Notes: generated by a model not told the origin, from the sequence alone. Positions 28,474-37,536 are shown, counted from the stretch's first letter. The stretch: DNA of 64,000 nt from an uncultured Eggerthellaceae bacterium (GCA_958454405.1 CAUEBO010000009.1:3107-67106), one strand, 5' to 3'. Program-made: numbers and translations.

Positions 28474-29253
28474 ATGTTACTTGCCATCGACGTGGGAAAT
28501 ACCCAGACGGTAGTGGGGGTTTACCGAGGCGAGCACCTGCTTCACCGGTGGCGCATCGGCACGAACAAAAGCCATACGTCCGACGAATTGCGCATCCGGT
28601 TGCGCCAGCTGCTCGATTGCGAGGGCATCGATGCCGGCGGCCTGCGCGGCGTGGCGCTGGCGTCGGTCGTTCCCCAGCTCACGCTGGCGTGGGGCGCGGC
28701 GGTGCACTACATGCTGGGAAGAGAGGCGCTCGTGTGCTCGGCCGAAACGGCTGGCGCGCTGTTCGCGGTCGACTATTCGAACCCTCGCGAGATCGGCGCC
28801 GACCGCGTGGCCGACGCGGTGGCGGCGAAGGAGCTGTACGGCGCGCCGGTGATCGTGGTCGATTTCGGCACCGCCACCAACATCGAGGTCGTCGACGCGC
28901 AGGGGCGGTTCGTGGGCGGCGTCATCGCTCCGGGCGTGGAAACGTCCGCCATGGCGCTGTTCTCCCATGCGACCAAGCTCGGCGCCATCGATCTGGTGGA
29001 TCCGCATACGGCCATCGGGAACAACACCGAGCAGGCCATGCAGTCGGGCATCGTGTACGGGGAGGCCGACCGCGTGGACGGGCTGGTTCGGCGCATCTTC
29101 GACCAGCTGGGATACGAGACGCCGGTCGTGGCCACGGGGGGGCTTGCGTCGCGCGTCGCGCCTCTGACGAACACGATCACCGACATCAATCCCGAGCTGA
29201 CGCTGGAAGGGCTGCGCCTTGTGTACGAGGCGCACGAGGGGGCCGTTTCGTGA
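28474..29253 (+). CDS. coaX: Type III pantothenate kinase
   Basis: A 259-residue ASKHA-fold kinase for the first step of coenzyme A synthesis. The phosphate motif DVGNTQTVVG is at about 6-15; ASVVP, DFGTATN and the GGVIAPGVETS block follow. Type III enzymes need a monovalent cation such as K+ or NH4+ and are not inhibited by CoA. The stop overlaps the next start in a TGATG arrangement, so the DUF3825 protein is translated with it. Confidence 0.94.
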   Translation: MLLAIDVGNTQTVVGVYRGEHLLHRWRIGTNKSHTSDELRIRLRQLLDCEGIDAGGLRGVALASVVPQLTLAWGAAVHYMLGREALVCSAETAGALFAVDYSNPREIGADRVADAVAAKELYGAPVIVVDFGTATNIEVVDAQGRFVGGVIAPGVETSAMALFSHATKLGAIDLVDPHTAIGNNTEQAMQSGIVYGEADRVDGLVRRIFDQLGYETPVVATGGLASRVAPLTNTITDINPELTLEGLRLVYEAHEGAVS

Positions 29254-30074
29254 TGGAGCCCGGAATCGATTCTGCGGGCGGCTCTGCAGTCGAGGCCATT
29301 CCCGAAAGCCTGTTCGATTTCGCCTATTGCCGCCGCTCGGACGACTACCTGGGCGAGCTCGCAGCGTTGGCGGCGCCGGAGGATTGGGGAGCGAACGGCT
29401 CCGTGCTCAACAACTACCTGCACCATCTGTTCGCGAAGCTGGCCGGCGATTACAACGCTGCGGCTTCGGGCGCGGAGCGGGAGCGTCTGATGCTGGTGCG
29501 CGACGACGCGGCGTGCTTCAATACGGGTTTGTACACGGAGCGCTACGAGGACATCTACTGCCTGTTCGAGCCGAACCGAAACGCCGGCGCGCAGCCGTGG
29601 TTCCTCGCGGGCTTCTGCAAGGCGAGCTCTCCGCGCCTGCCGGAGGCCGACGTCCTGCCCGAGCCCCCGCGGTTCTTCGACGACCCCATCGAGCTGATCT
29701 ACGACTTCCGCTTGAAGATACGCCTGAACAAGGACCACATCCTGGGCGATGAGCGCAATCTGGAGCGCATACCCGAAGCCCTGCGCGGACCCGGCCAGCG
29801 CATGCTGCTGCACCGCGCATTCGAAGGGGCCGTTGCCGAGGCCGAGCGCCGCGCGGCTTCCAATTACATGCTGGCCGTGCCGCAGTACTTCAACGGGCGC
29901 ATCCAGCTGCTGCTGCCCTTGTGCCTGACGGGCGACCAGCCCGAGCTCGCGTTGGCCATCCAACGGGAGAACGGCTACTACTCCGCGCGCACCTGCCTCA
30001 CGCTCGACATGGCGTACAACAACGCGCGGCTCATCGCGCGCCCTGAAACGGCTTGGATCAAGCCGCGCCCCTAA
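29253..30074 (+). CDS. DUF3825 domain protein
   Basis: A 273-residue soluble protein. The pattern LFDFAYCRR...LAALAAPEDWG...LNNYLHHLF...ACFNTGLYTERYEDIYCLFEPN...WFLAGF matches DUF3825 as I recall it. The C-terminal half has paired NKDHILGD and ARTCLTLDMAYNNARLI segments. The function is unknown to me. Translation is coupled to coaX by a 1-bp stop/start overlap, so a link to CoA supply or nucleotide binding is possible but unproven. DUF3825 is often seen with RNA- or nucleotide-binding domains. Confidence 0.7.
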   Translation: MEPGIDSAGGSAVEAIPESLFDFAYCRRSDDYLGELAALAAPEDWGANGSVLNNYLHHLFAKLAGDYNAAASGAERERLMLVRDDAACFNTGLYTERYEDIYCLFEPNRNAGAQPWFLAGFCKASSPRLPEADVLPEPPRFFDDPIELIYDFRLKIRLNKDHILGDERNLERIPEALRGPGQRMLLHRAFEGAVAEAERRAASNYMLAVPQYFNGRIQLLLPLCLTGDQPELALAIQRENGYYSARTCLTLDMAYNNARLIARPETAWIKPRP

Positions 30075-30138
30075 GCGCCGGGGGCCGCTTTCGACCGCGT
30101 TGCTTCGGCAAAGGCGGAACCGGTCGGCAAAACTGGAA

Positions 30139-30283
30139 ATGGCCGAAAACACGGTCGAATGTGCAGTCCGCAGGGGCGGTTTGCGCCCTTCGCGCGCTTC
30201 GGCTGCGCATAACGCCTGGTCGCAAAATCCAAACGCCCGTTTGCGCGCTCGGCGACTGCACATTCGACCGTGTTTTCGGCCAT
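30139..30283. repeat. 145-bp palindromic repeat, copy 1
   Basis: Two exact 30-bp inverted arms (30139-30168 and 30254-30283, outer ends atggccgaaaacacgg and ccgtgttttcggccat) enclose an 85-bp core. A second copy of identical length lies at 56131-56275. It occupies most of the 423-bp gap between the DUF3825 gene and fhs. No transposase is present, so it resembles a MITE or a REP/BIME-type element. Confidence 0.85.
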
Positions 30284-30405
30284 CCGCCCATCCGCCCGCC
30301 CGCCGTCAAACCGGGCCTGCGCATCGGCAGCCGTTCGTCCAGGTGGCGGGACGATGCAGGGGTGCGATCCCGAACGCTGCCTTTCTTGCGCGATTGGGGA
30401 ATTGC

Positions 30406-30436
30406 TTGCCGTTTCCACAGACGGAGCAGGTAGAAT
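30406..30436 (+). promoter_or_regulatory. Candidate promoter of fhs
   Basis: TTGCCG (30406-30411) and TAGAAT (30431-30436), with a 19-nt spacer, lie 61 nt upstream of the GTG start. Confidence 0.4.
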
Positions 30437-30497
30437 GCTGCTATCAAGCACAATTCCGTTCGCGACTATCGAGACGAAACGAAAGAGAGGGCCCGAC

Positions 30498-32186
30498 GTG
30501 TTGTCCGACATTGAAATTGCCCAAGCGACCACCCCTGAGCACATCAGCGCCATCGCTGAGAAGGCGGGCGTGCCGGAATCGTATCTGGAGATGTACGGCA
30601 CCAACAAGGCGAAGGTGGACTACAACCTGCTCAAGGACGTGGATCACACGCCTGGCAAGCTCATCCTGGTCACGGCCATCAACCCCACGCCGGCGGGCGA
30701 GGGCAAGACCACCACGACGGTGGGCCTGTCCGACGCGCTGGCGAAGCAGGGCAAGAACGTGGTCGTCGCGCTGCGCGAGCCGTCGCTCGGCCCCGTGTTC
30801 GGCATCAAGGGCGGCGCGGCCGGCGGCGGGTACGCCCAGGTCATTCCCATGGAGGACATCAACCTGCACTTCACGGGCGACTTCCACGCCATCGGCGCGG
30901 CCAACAACCTGCTGGCGGCGCTGCTGGACGCGCACATCCACAACGGCAACGAGTTGGGCATCGACGTGCGCAAGATCACGTGGAAGCGCGTGGTGGACAT
31001 GAACGACCGCCAGCTGCGCAACATCGTGGACGGCTTGGGCGGCAAGGCCCACGGCGTGCCGCGCGAAGACGGCTTCGATATCACGGTGGCTTCCGAGGTC
31101 ATGGCCATCTTCTGCCTGGCCACCTCCATCACCGACCTCAAAGAGCGCCTGGGCCGCATCGTGGTGGGCTACACCTACGACGACCAGCCGGTCACGGCGC
31201 ACGACCTGCACGCCGAAGGCGCCATGACGGCGCTGCTGAAAGACGCGCTCAAGCCGAATCTCGTGCAGACGCTCGAGGGCACGCCCGCGTTCGTGCATGG
31301 CGGCCCCTTCGCCAACATCGCGCACGGCTGCAACTCCATCATGGCCACGCGCATGGCCATGGCGCTGGGCGACTACTGCGTAACGGAGGCCGGCTTCGGC
31401 GCCGACCTGGGCGCGGAGAAGTTCCTGGACATCAAGTGCCGTCTGGCCGGCCTGAAGCCCGACGCGGTGGTCGTGGTGGCCACGGTGCGCGCGCTGAAGA
31501 ACCATGGCGGGGTGGCGAAGGCCGACCTCAACGAGGAGAACCTGGAGGCGCTGGAGGCGGGCCTGCCGAACCTCTTGCAGCACGTGGAGAACATCACGCA
31601 GGTGTACCACCTGCCGTGCGTGGTGGCCATCAACGCATTCCCCACGGACACGAAGGCAGAGCTCGACCTGGTGGAGGCCAAGTGCCGCGAGCTGGGCGTG
31701 AACGTGGCCCTGTCCGAGGTGTGGGCCAAGGGCGGCGAAGGCGGCCAGGCGCTGGCCGACGAGGTGGTGCGCCTGTGCGACGAGGGCGATGCCGAGGGCC
31801 GCAACGCGAGCACGTTCGAGTTCTCCTACGACGACGATCTCACGTTGGCCGAGAAGATCGAGACAATAGCCAAGCGCATCTACCACGCCGACGGCGTCGT
31901 GTTCGAGCCGGCCGCGAAGAAGGAGCTCGCGCAGCTGGAGTCGCTCGGCTTCGGCGGCATGCCCGTGTGCATGGCCAAGACCCAGTACTCGTTCAGCGAC
32001 GACGCGGCGAAGCTGGGTGCCCCGCGCGGCTTCACGGTGACGGTGCGCCAGGTGAAGGTGTCCGCCGGCGCCGGCTTCGTGGTGGCGCTCACGGGTTCCA
32101 TCATGACCATGCCGGGCCTGGGGAAGACTCCCGCCGCGTTCAAGATCGACGTGGACGAGACGGGGAAGATCTCGGGACTGTTCTAA
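30498..32186 (+). CDS. fhs: Formate-tetrahydrofolate ligase
   Basis: A 562-residue enzyme that makes 10-formyl-THF from formate, THF and ATP. The P-loop [14 protein letters not shown] is at about 66-79; [21 protein letters not shown] and the [13 protein letters not shown] block follow. GTG 30498 follows AAAGAGAGGG; the neighbouring TTG 30501 is a possible start. It heads the fhs-fchA-folD block, which converts formate to methylene-THF as in the methyl branch of the Wood-Ljungdahl path or in purine and one-carbon supply. No CO dehydrogenase genes are in the window. Confidence 0.96.
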   Translation: MLSDIEIAQATTPEHISAIAEKAGVPESYLEMYGTNKAKVDYNLLKDVDHTPGKLILVTAINPTPAGEGKTTTTVGLSDALAKQGKNVVVALREPSLGPVFGIKGGAAGGGYAQVIPMEDINLHFTGDFHAIGAANNLLAALLDAHIHNGNELGIDVRKITWKRVVDMNDRQLRNIVDGLGGKAHGVPREDGFDITVASEVMAIFCLATSITDLKERLGRIVVGYTYDDQPVTAHDLHAEGAMTALLKDALKPNLVQTLEGTPAFVHGGPFANIAHGCNSIMATRMAMALGDYCVTEAGFGADLGAEKFLDIKCRLAGLKPDAVVVVATVRALKNHGGVAKADLNEENLEALEAGLPNLLQHVENITQVYHLPCVVAINAFPTDTKAELDLVEAKCRELGVNVALSEVWAKGGEGGQALADEVVRLCDEGDAEGRNASTFEFSYDDDLTLAEKIETIAKRIYHADGVVFEPAAKKELAQLESLGFGGMPVCMAKTQYSFSDDAAKLGAPRGFTVTVRQVKVSAGAGFVVALTGSIMTMPGLGKTPAAFKIDVDETGKISGLF

Positions 32187-32200
32187 GCAACCTGCGGGAC

Positions 32201-32313
32201 GGGGACTCGACGGGCAATGCCCAGTCGCTCGAACAGTCCTGCTCGCGCAAAACGTCCAGTGGACGTTTTGGCTCGTGCGGAACTCGCTTTGTGGGCACAG
32301 CCCGACGAGCCCC
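32201..32313. repeat. Structured palindromic repeat, copy A
   Basis: An outer stem (32201-32223 with 32292-32313, one bulge), an inner perfect hairpin CAAAACGTCC-AGT-GGACGTTTTG, and a conserved block gctcgtgcggaactcgctt. It is related to the copy at 38605-38723. It lies between fhs and fchA. A further 14-bp hairpin with one mismatch follows at 32331-32363 (ctcggatccgcgtc with gacgtggatccgag). Confidence 0.8.
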
Positions 32314-32433
32314 CTTCGATTGCTCTGACACTCGGATCCGCGTCTCGTTGACGTGGATCCGAGCGCCTCGATCGCTGAACCCGTGAGAGGCGTGATTGCT
32401 GCACCCCGTTTTGGAGCTGTGAGAGGAATGCGG

Positions 32434-33048
32434 ATGGTGGATACCACGTTCATCGAAGACCTGGCAAGCGCGGCCCCTGCTCCGGGCGGGGGCGGGGCTT
32501 CGGCGTATGCGGGCGCGCTTTCGGCGGCGCTTGCCTCCATGGTGGGCAACCTGACGGTGGGGAAGAAGACGTACGCCGATGTGGAAGGCGAGGTGCGCGC
32601 CTCGCTCGGCCGGCTGGAGGGGCTGCGGGCGCGGCTCGTCGCGCTCGTGGACGAGGACGCCCGCGCGTTCGAGCCTTTGTCGGCGACGTACCGGATGCCG
32701 AAGGACACCGATGAAGAGCGCGCAGCCAGGCACGATGCCATGCAGGCGGCGCTTGTGGGAGCGTGCGAGGTGCCGCTTCAGATCATGCGGACGGTGGACG
32801 CGGTGGTCGACGAGATCGACTTCCTCGCCCATAACGGAAGCAGGCTCGCTCGATCGGACGCCGGCGTGGCGGCAACGTTCGCCCGTGCGGCCATCGAAGG
32901 GGCGAGTCTCAACATCCTCATCAACGCGGCGTCGATGGAGGACGAGGAGCGCGCCGCTTTCTTCCGCGGCGAGGCCCTGGCCCTCGTCGAGGCGGCGCGC
33001 GAGCGCTGCGGCCGCCTGTTCGACTACGTCATGCTCGAAGTATCGTAA
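32434..33048 (+). CDS. fchA: Methenyl-THF cyclohydrolase/cyclodeaminase family protein
   Basis: A 204-residue all-helical protein of the formiminotransferase-cyclodeaminase superfamily. It has the typical N-terminus FIEDLASAAPAPGGGGASAYAGALSAALASMV and the VGKKTY segment. In one-carbon operons this family acts as 5,10-methenyl-THF cyclohydrolase; deamination of formimino-THF is the alternative. ATG 32434 has GAGAGG at good spacing, whereas ATG 32428 is too close to it. It sits between fhs and a folD that lacks cyclohydrolase residues, which favours the cyclohydrolase role. Confidence 0.85.
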   Translation: MVDTTFIEDLASAAPAPGGGGASAYAGALSAALASMVGNLTVGKKTYADVEGEVRASLGRLEGLRARLVALVDEDARAFEPLSATYRMPKDTDEERAARHDAMQAALVGACEVPLQIMRTVDAVVDEIDFLAHNGSRLARSDAGVAATFARAAIEGASLNILINAASMEDEERAAFFRGEALALVEAARERCGRLFDYVMLEVS

Positions 33049-33060
33049 GGAGTCCCCGCC

Positions 33061-33954
33061 ATGGCCACCCTGCTTGCCGGAAAGCCCGTCGTCGAGCGCA
33101 TGGCGCTCGATCTGGGCGCGCGCATCCATGCGCTCAAGGAAACCGGCGTCGTGCCGACGCTCGCGCTCGTCCGCGTGGGGGAGCGGCCCGACGACCTGTC
33201 GTACGAGCGCACCGCTGCGAAGCGGGCCGAAACGCTCGGCATCGCCGTGCGCTCCATAGCCCTCGACGAGTTCGCGCCCCAGCAGGCGGTTGAGGCGGCT
33301 GTTCGCGATGTGAGCTGCGACGAGGGAATCCACGGCTGCCTGCTGTTCCGGCCGTTGCCCTCGTTCGTCAACGAGGCCCGCGTATGCGAGCTGCTCGCGC
33401 CGGAAAAGGACGTGGACGGCATCACGCTCGCTTCGCTCGGCTCGGTGTTCACCGACGGACATACGGGCTTTCCTCCCTGCACCGCCGCCGCCTGCATCGA
33501 GATGCTCGACCACTACGACGTCCCGCTCGTGGGCAAGCACGTGGTGGTGGTGGGGCGCAGCCTGGTGGTGGGCAAGCCCGTGTCCATGATGCTGCTTCGG
33601 CGCAACGCCAGCGTGACCATCTGCCACAGCAAGACCGAGCATCTGGAAGACATCTGCCGCGAGGCCGATATCGTCATCTGCGCGACGGGCCGCGCCCACG
33701 CGTTCGGCGCGGCGTATTTCAGTCCCGGACAGACGGTGCTCGACGTGGGCATCAACTTCGACACGCATGGAAAGCTGTGTGGAGACGTCGCCTTCGACGA
33801 GGTGGAGCCTGTCGTCGGGGCCATCACGCCGGTTCCGGGCGGCATCGGCACCGTGACGACGTCGGTGACCATGGCCCATACCGTGCAAGCCGCCGAGGCT
33901 GCGCACGCGACGGCGGAGGAGCCTTCGGCGGGATACGCGTCTCCCTGGTGTTAG
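33061..33954 (+). CDS. folD: FolD-family methylene-THF dehydrogenase, cyclohydrolase residues lost
   Basis: A 297-residue protein with the FolD fold: KDVDG at 116-120, a GRSLVVGKPVSMMLL nucleotide-binding block near 180 and a C-terminal PVPGGIGTVTTSVTM. In the motif Y-x-x-x-K-x-K the catalytic lysine four after Y48 is Ala (A52). The Gln of the usual VQLPLP motif is Phe (F96 in LLFRPLP). Both residues are needed for cyclohydrolase but not dehydrogenase activity in studied FolD/MTHFD1 enzymes. It is probably a monofunctional dehydrogenase paired with FchA, whose stop is 12 bp upstream. About 15 extra residues follow the core. Confidence 0.88.
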   Translation: MATLLAGKPVVERMALDLGARIHALKETGVVPTLALVRVGERPDDLSYERTAAKRAETLGIAVRSIALDEFAPQQAVEAAVRDVSCDEGIHGCLLFRPLPSFVNEARVCELLAPEKDVDGITLASLGSVFTDGHTGFPPCTAAACIEMLDHYDVPLVGKHVVVVGRSLVVGKPVSMMLLRRNASVTICHSKTEHLEDICREADIVICATGRAHAFGAAYFSPGQTVLDVGINFDTHGKLCGDVAFDEVEPVVGAITPVPGGIGTVTTSVTMAHTVQAAEAAHATAEEPSAGYASPWC

Positions 33955-34059
33955 GCGCCTCTTCGTTGCGCCGCACGGCGAAGCGCGGCGTATTTAAACA
34001 AACAGATACCCCATGGTAAAAAAGTGGCGATTTCTCCCCTGTGCGCGCTTGGAGGAGCG

Positions 34060-34065
34060 TATAGT
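34060..34065 (+). promoter_or_regulatory. -10 box upstream of the c-di-GMP riboswitch
   Basis: TATAGT lies about 25-30 nt before the aptamer; no convincing -35 is seen. The 5' part of this gap (33955-34059) holds an AT-rich stretch at 33990-34025 but no gene. Confidence 0.4.
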
Positions 34066-34089
34066 GGTCGGTGACGCTTCAAATTCCAT

Positions 34090-34176
34090 TTGAACGTTTC
34101 GGCAAACCTGTCGAAAGGCAGCGACGCAAAGCTACAGGGCCTACGCCGGCAACGGTATGGCAGCCAGTTGCAAGCA
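34090..34176 (+). promoter_or_regulatory. c-di-GMP-I (GEMM) riboswitch
   Basis: The conserved aptamer blocks occur in order: GGCAAACC, a stem closed by a GAAA tetraloop (CTGTCGAAAGGCAG), GACGCAAAGC, GGGCCTA, then the GGTATGGCAGCC receptor arm. A hairpin GGGGCT-TGGC-AGCCCC at 34188-34203 followed by ctcattt may be the expression platform. It lies in the leader of the surface-protein gene. Confidence 0.94.
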
Positions 34177-34251
34177 GCAATGACCGTGGGGCTTGGCAGC
34201 CCCCTCATTTCGATGCTTCTCGCTGGCACAGGAAACGCGGAGGCGATCGTT

Positions 34252-37200
34252 ATGGGCAAGGGTCAAGCGGCGTGGAGATGGCTTCTGTCAGGGCTGCTCG
34301 CTTTCAGCATGCTTGGATTCGTGGGCGTGGGCTATGCGGAGCCGTCGGCAGCGGCCGACGAGCCGTCGGGCGCGGCGGTCGAGGACGCCGACGAAGTGGT
34401 GGTGGTGGAACCGGAGGACTCGGCGGAGCCCGACGGGTCCGATGCGCTCGGCGAACCAAATGCCCAGGTCGACGCGCCCGATGCGGCGGACGGGGAATCC
34501 GCATCGCCCGATGCCGAAGCGCTTGCGCAGGCACCGGCGCTCTTCTCGCTCGAAGCTCCCGCGAACGACGCCGTTGCCGCCGATGCCGCATCGTACGCCC
34601 AGCCGGGCCCCGACGACTTCGACTTCTCCGGCGGAGCCATCAAGCAGCTCAAGCAAACCTACGTCAACGGTCTCACTGCAGAGCAGAAGCAGGACGTCCG
34701 CCTGGTCATTCCCGCCGAGATCCGCGGAGTGCCGGTGACGGAGATCGCCAGCATGGCGTTCTACTCGTACAACTCCGTCAACTCCGGGCTCGTGTTCACG
34801 GAGCTGGACCTCTCACAGGCAACGTCTTTGCACACCATCGGGGCGAATGCGTTCCGCTACGCGAGCAGGCTTTCCGGCGACCTGGTCATCCCCGATTCCG
34901 TTGCGACGATCGGCGAGAGCGCATTTGCGAATTGCGGGTACACGGGAACGCTGCATCTGCCGCGCAACGGGGCGTTCACGACAATTCCCGGGCAGGCGTT
35001 CTTGAACACCAAGTTCACGGGGACGCTTGAGATTCCGGCGAGCGTGACCGTTATCGGTCGCAAGTCGTTCGAGGGGACGTGCTTTTCGGGCGAGCTCGAC
35101 ATTCCCGAGGGTGTGGCCACCATGTACGCATCAGCGTTCGCATCGTGCGCATACCTGACGTCGGTGCGCATTCCGTCAACCATGGATTTCGCCGTGAGCG
35201 GATCGGATTCAGGCCATCATTTCCAGGAGTGCTCCAGCTTGGCGAAGGTCGAATTCGCCCCGAACAGCAGCATGACGACGCTGTACAGCCAAGACTTCTA
35301 CGGATGCTCGAAGCTGAAGGTGCTTTCGCTTCCCGACAGCATCGTCAGCATCGACGCGAAGGCGCTCAACAATTGCGGCCTGCAAACGGTCTACCTGCCG
35401 GCATCTGCGACGATTTCAGCAAACAAGACCTCGTTCTTGACCAACTGCTCCAACGCGGTGGCCGTCTGCAAGGACAAGGCATCGTACGATTCGTACAAAG
35501 CCCAGTTCGCCACGGCGCAGCAGAAATACCTGTCTTATCCCGTGACGGTGTCGTTCAATGCCGGATCGTACGGAACGAATCCCCCGGCGGTCACGCGCCT
35601 GTTCGACCGTCCCCTCAATATGGTGCAGGACGAGGCCACGCAGGTCTGGGCGGTCGACAGCGCGTATGCGCTTCCCGTTCCCGGCGGCGTGGCCCAGCCT
35701 CCGACTGGCGCATGGTTCGCCTGGAGCTTCGATGCAGCCGGCTCCAAGCCGGCGACCGGGACGACGAGCACGGGCACTGCGGGAGACGTCGTGCTGCACG
35801 CCCAGGGCGTCAAGCTGGCCGATCCGACGTTCTCGTACCGCGATATATACAAAACCTACGACGGCGAAACGTCGTATCTTGAAGTGGAAGCCAGCCATCC
35901 CTTGGCGAAAGACCCTGCGGAGGCCCAGGTGGGCGATTATGCGTTCTACTATGCGTGGGTGCACTGGAACAACGGCGCCTCGAACATAGTGAAGCAAGGT
36001 TTCAGCAACAAGATCGGTTTCTCCGAGGTTGGCGAGAGCACGACCGGCCAGAACGAATTCTACTCGGTGCAGTCGTATCTGTACCAGCTGACCGAATCCG
36101 GTTGGAAGAAGGTTCTCGGCTCCTACACCCAGTTCTATCTCAGGGTGCAGATCCAGCCTGCGGCTTCCTCGGTGCATCCGGTCGTCGCCGCTGGCGAAAG
36201 CAACCTGGAAGGGCTGCCTGCGCTTTCGGTGTCCGACGGCGACACGCCGGGCGTTGTGACGTGGGCCGATGGGCAGACGCTTCAGGAAGGGACACACTCC
36301 TACACCTGGACGTTCACGCCCGACGCGCCCGCTGCTGGCAAGCCGGCGAACTACAAGAGCGACACGGGGACGATGGACCTGCGCGTGGTGGACGGACGGG
36401 CAGTGCAGCGCGTGACGTTCGACACGGGAGACGGGTCGGCGCTTGATCCGATCGACGTACCATGCGCCACGGCGCTACCGGGGGGGGGTATGGTCCCCGT
36501 CCGTGAAGGGCACGTGTTCTGCGGCTGGTATCGGGATGCCGCCTTCACGCAGCCGTGGGCCGCTTCCGATCCGGTGATGGAGGACATGACGCTGCATGCG
36601 CGGTGGCAGCAGCGCACCGTGTCGGTCGACCCCGGCGAAGGCGGCTTGGTGGTCAACGGCGAGCCGATCGACCAGCAAGCGCATGCGGTGGACGTCGTCC
36701 GCACGCCCGAGGTCGCACCCGAGGAGCAGGAGACCCTCAAGAACGCCGAGCTGCTGCCCGAGGGGAGCGAGCCTTCATCGTTCTTCGAGCTCGAGCTCGT
36801 CGTGGACGGAACCGCGGTGGAGCGGGCGGAGTTCGGCGGCGGGCTGTCGGTCACGGTTTCGCACCCGGTGAAGGAGAACGTGCTTTACCGCGTCATGCAT
36901 ATGAAGCACGACGGAGCGCTTGAGCTTCTGGACGCCGATTCCAGCGTGGAGGATCAAACGCTCACGTTCGCCGTCATGTCGCTCAGCCCCTTCATGGTGG
37001 TGGAGCATCCGCTGTGCCGCGTGACGTTCGACGTTGCGGGCGGAAGCGCCGTGGCTTCCCTCGACAAGGTGCCCAGGGGCACGCAGATCGCTGCGCCGGC
37101 GAGCCCCACGCGCCAGGGATTCGAGTTCAAGGGCTGGTACAGGGATGCCGCGGGAACAACCCCGTGGGATTTCGCCCAGGACGCGGTGACCGACGACACG

Positions 37201-37500
37201 ACGCTGCATGCCGTATGGAGCGCCCAGCAGAACCAGGGAGGAACGGCTCCGAACCCGGACGGGACCGGCCCGGCGAGCCCTTCCGTCGATGATCCTGACG
37301 GCGATGCGGGGGATTCCCCTGCGTCCGATCCGAATGCCAGGGGCCGGGCCGATGCGGACGGATCCGGTTCGCCATCGCCGTCCGACGCGCTGGCTTCGGG
37401 CACTGGCGACACGGCTCTGGCGCTTCCTCTGATGGGCCTTGCGGCGGGCGCGTCTGCTCTGGCGCTCGCCATGCACCGCATGCGTCGGCGAATGCGGTAA
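34252..37500 (+). CDS. BspA-like leucine-rich-repeat surface protein
   Basis: A secreted protein of 1082 residues. A signal peptide (1-29, cut after GVGYA) is followed by an acidic Ala-rich stretch (30-115). BspA-type LRR_5 repeats run from about 125 to 390 (motifs such as IPDSVATIGESAFANC and IPEGVATMYASAFASC). Two Listeria-Bacteroides (InlB-B/Flg_new) repeats end in LHARW and LHAVW. A Pro/Ser/Gly-rich spacer leads to a C-terminal membrane helix and the basic tail HRMRRRMR. There is no LPXTG. ATG 34252 follows GGAGG. A G9 tract at codon 743-745 could make it phase-variable. Likely role: adhesion. Confidence 0.85.
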   Translation: MGKGQAAWRWLLSGLLAFSMLGFVGVGYAEPSAAADEPSGAAVEDADEVVVVEPEDSAEPDGSDALGEPNAQVDAPDAADGESASPDAEALAQAPALFSLEAPANDAVAADAASYAQPGPDDFDFSGGAIKQLKQTYVNGLTAEQKQDVRLVIPAEIRGVPVTEIASMAFYSYNSVNSGLVFTELDLSQATSLHTIGANAFRYASRLSGDLVIPDSVATIGESAFANCGYTGTLHLPRNGAFTTIPGQAFLNTKFTGTLEIPASVTVIGRKSFEGTCFSGELDIPEGVATMYASAFASCAYLTSVRIPSTMDFAVSGSDSGHHFQECSSLAKVEFAPNSSMTTLYSQDFYGCSKLKVLSLPDSIVSIDAKALNNCGLQTVYLPASATISANKTSFLTNCSNAVAVCKDKASYDSYKAQFATAQQKYLSYPVTVSFNAGSYGTNPPAVTRLFDRPLNMVQDEATQVWAVDSAYALPVPGGVAQPPTGAWFAWSFDAAGSKPATGTTSTGTAGDVVLHAQGVKLADPTFSYRDIYKTYDGETSYLEVEASHPLAKDPAEAQVGDYAFYYAWVHWNNGASNIVKQGFSNKIGFSEVGESTTGQNEFYSVQSYLYQLTESGWKKVLGSYTQFYLRVQIQPAASSVHPVVAAGESNLEGLPALSVSDGDTPGVVTWADGQTLQEGTHSYTWTFTPDAPAAGKPANYKSDTGTMDLRVVDGRAVQRVTFDTGDGSALDPIDVPCATALPGGGMVPVREGHVFCGWYRDAAFTQPWAASDPVMEDMTLHARWQQRTVSVDPGEGGLVVNGEPIDQQAHAVDVVRTPEVAPEEQETLKNAELLPEGSEPSSFFELELVVDGTAVERAEFGGGLSVTVSHPVKENVLYRVMHMKHDGALELLDADSSVEDQTLTFAVMSLSPFMVVEHPLCRVTFDVAGGSAVASLDKVPRGTQIAAPASPTRQGFEFKGWYRDAAGTTPWDFAQDAVTDDTTLHAVWSAQQNQGGTAPNPDGTGPASPSVDDPDGDAGDSPASDPNARGRADADGSGSPSPSDALASGTGDTALALPLMGLAAGASALALAMHRMRRRMR
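36480..36488 (+). repeat. G9 homopolymer inside the surface-protein gene
   Basis: Nine consecutive G bases encode Pro-Gly-Gly-Gly just before the first C-terminal repeat. Slippage by one or two bases would shift the frame and remove the downstream repeats and membrane anchor. Confidence 0.8.
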
Positions 37501-37536
37501 TATTCGGGAATGCGCCCTTGTCCGGCTCCGTTGTCG

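Noticed and set aside
37395..37500. LPXTG sortase anchor on the surface protein
   Set aside because: A hydrophobic helix and basic tail are present, but no LPXTG-type motif precedes them.
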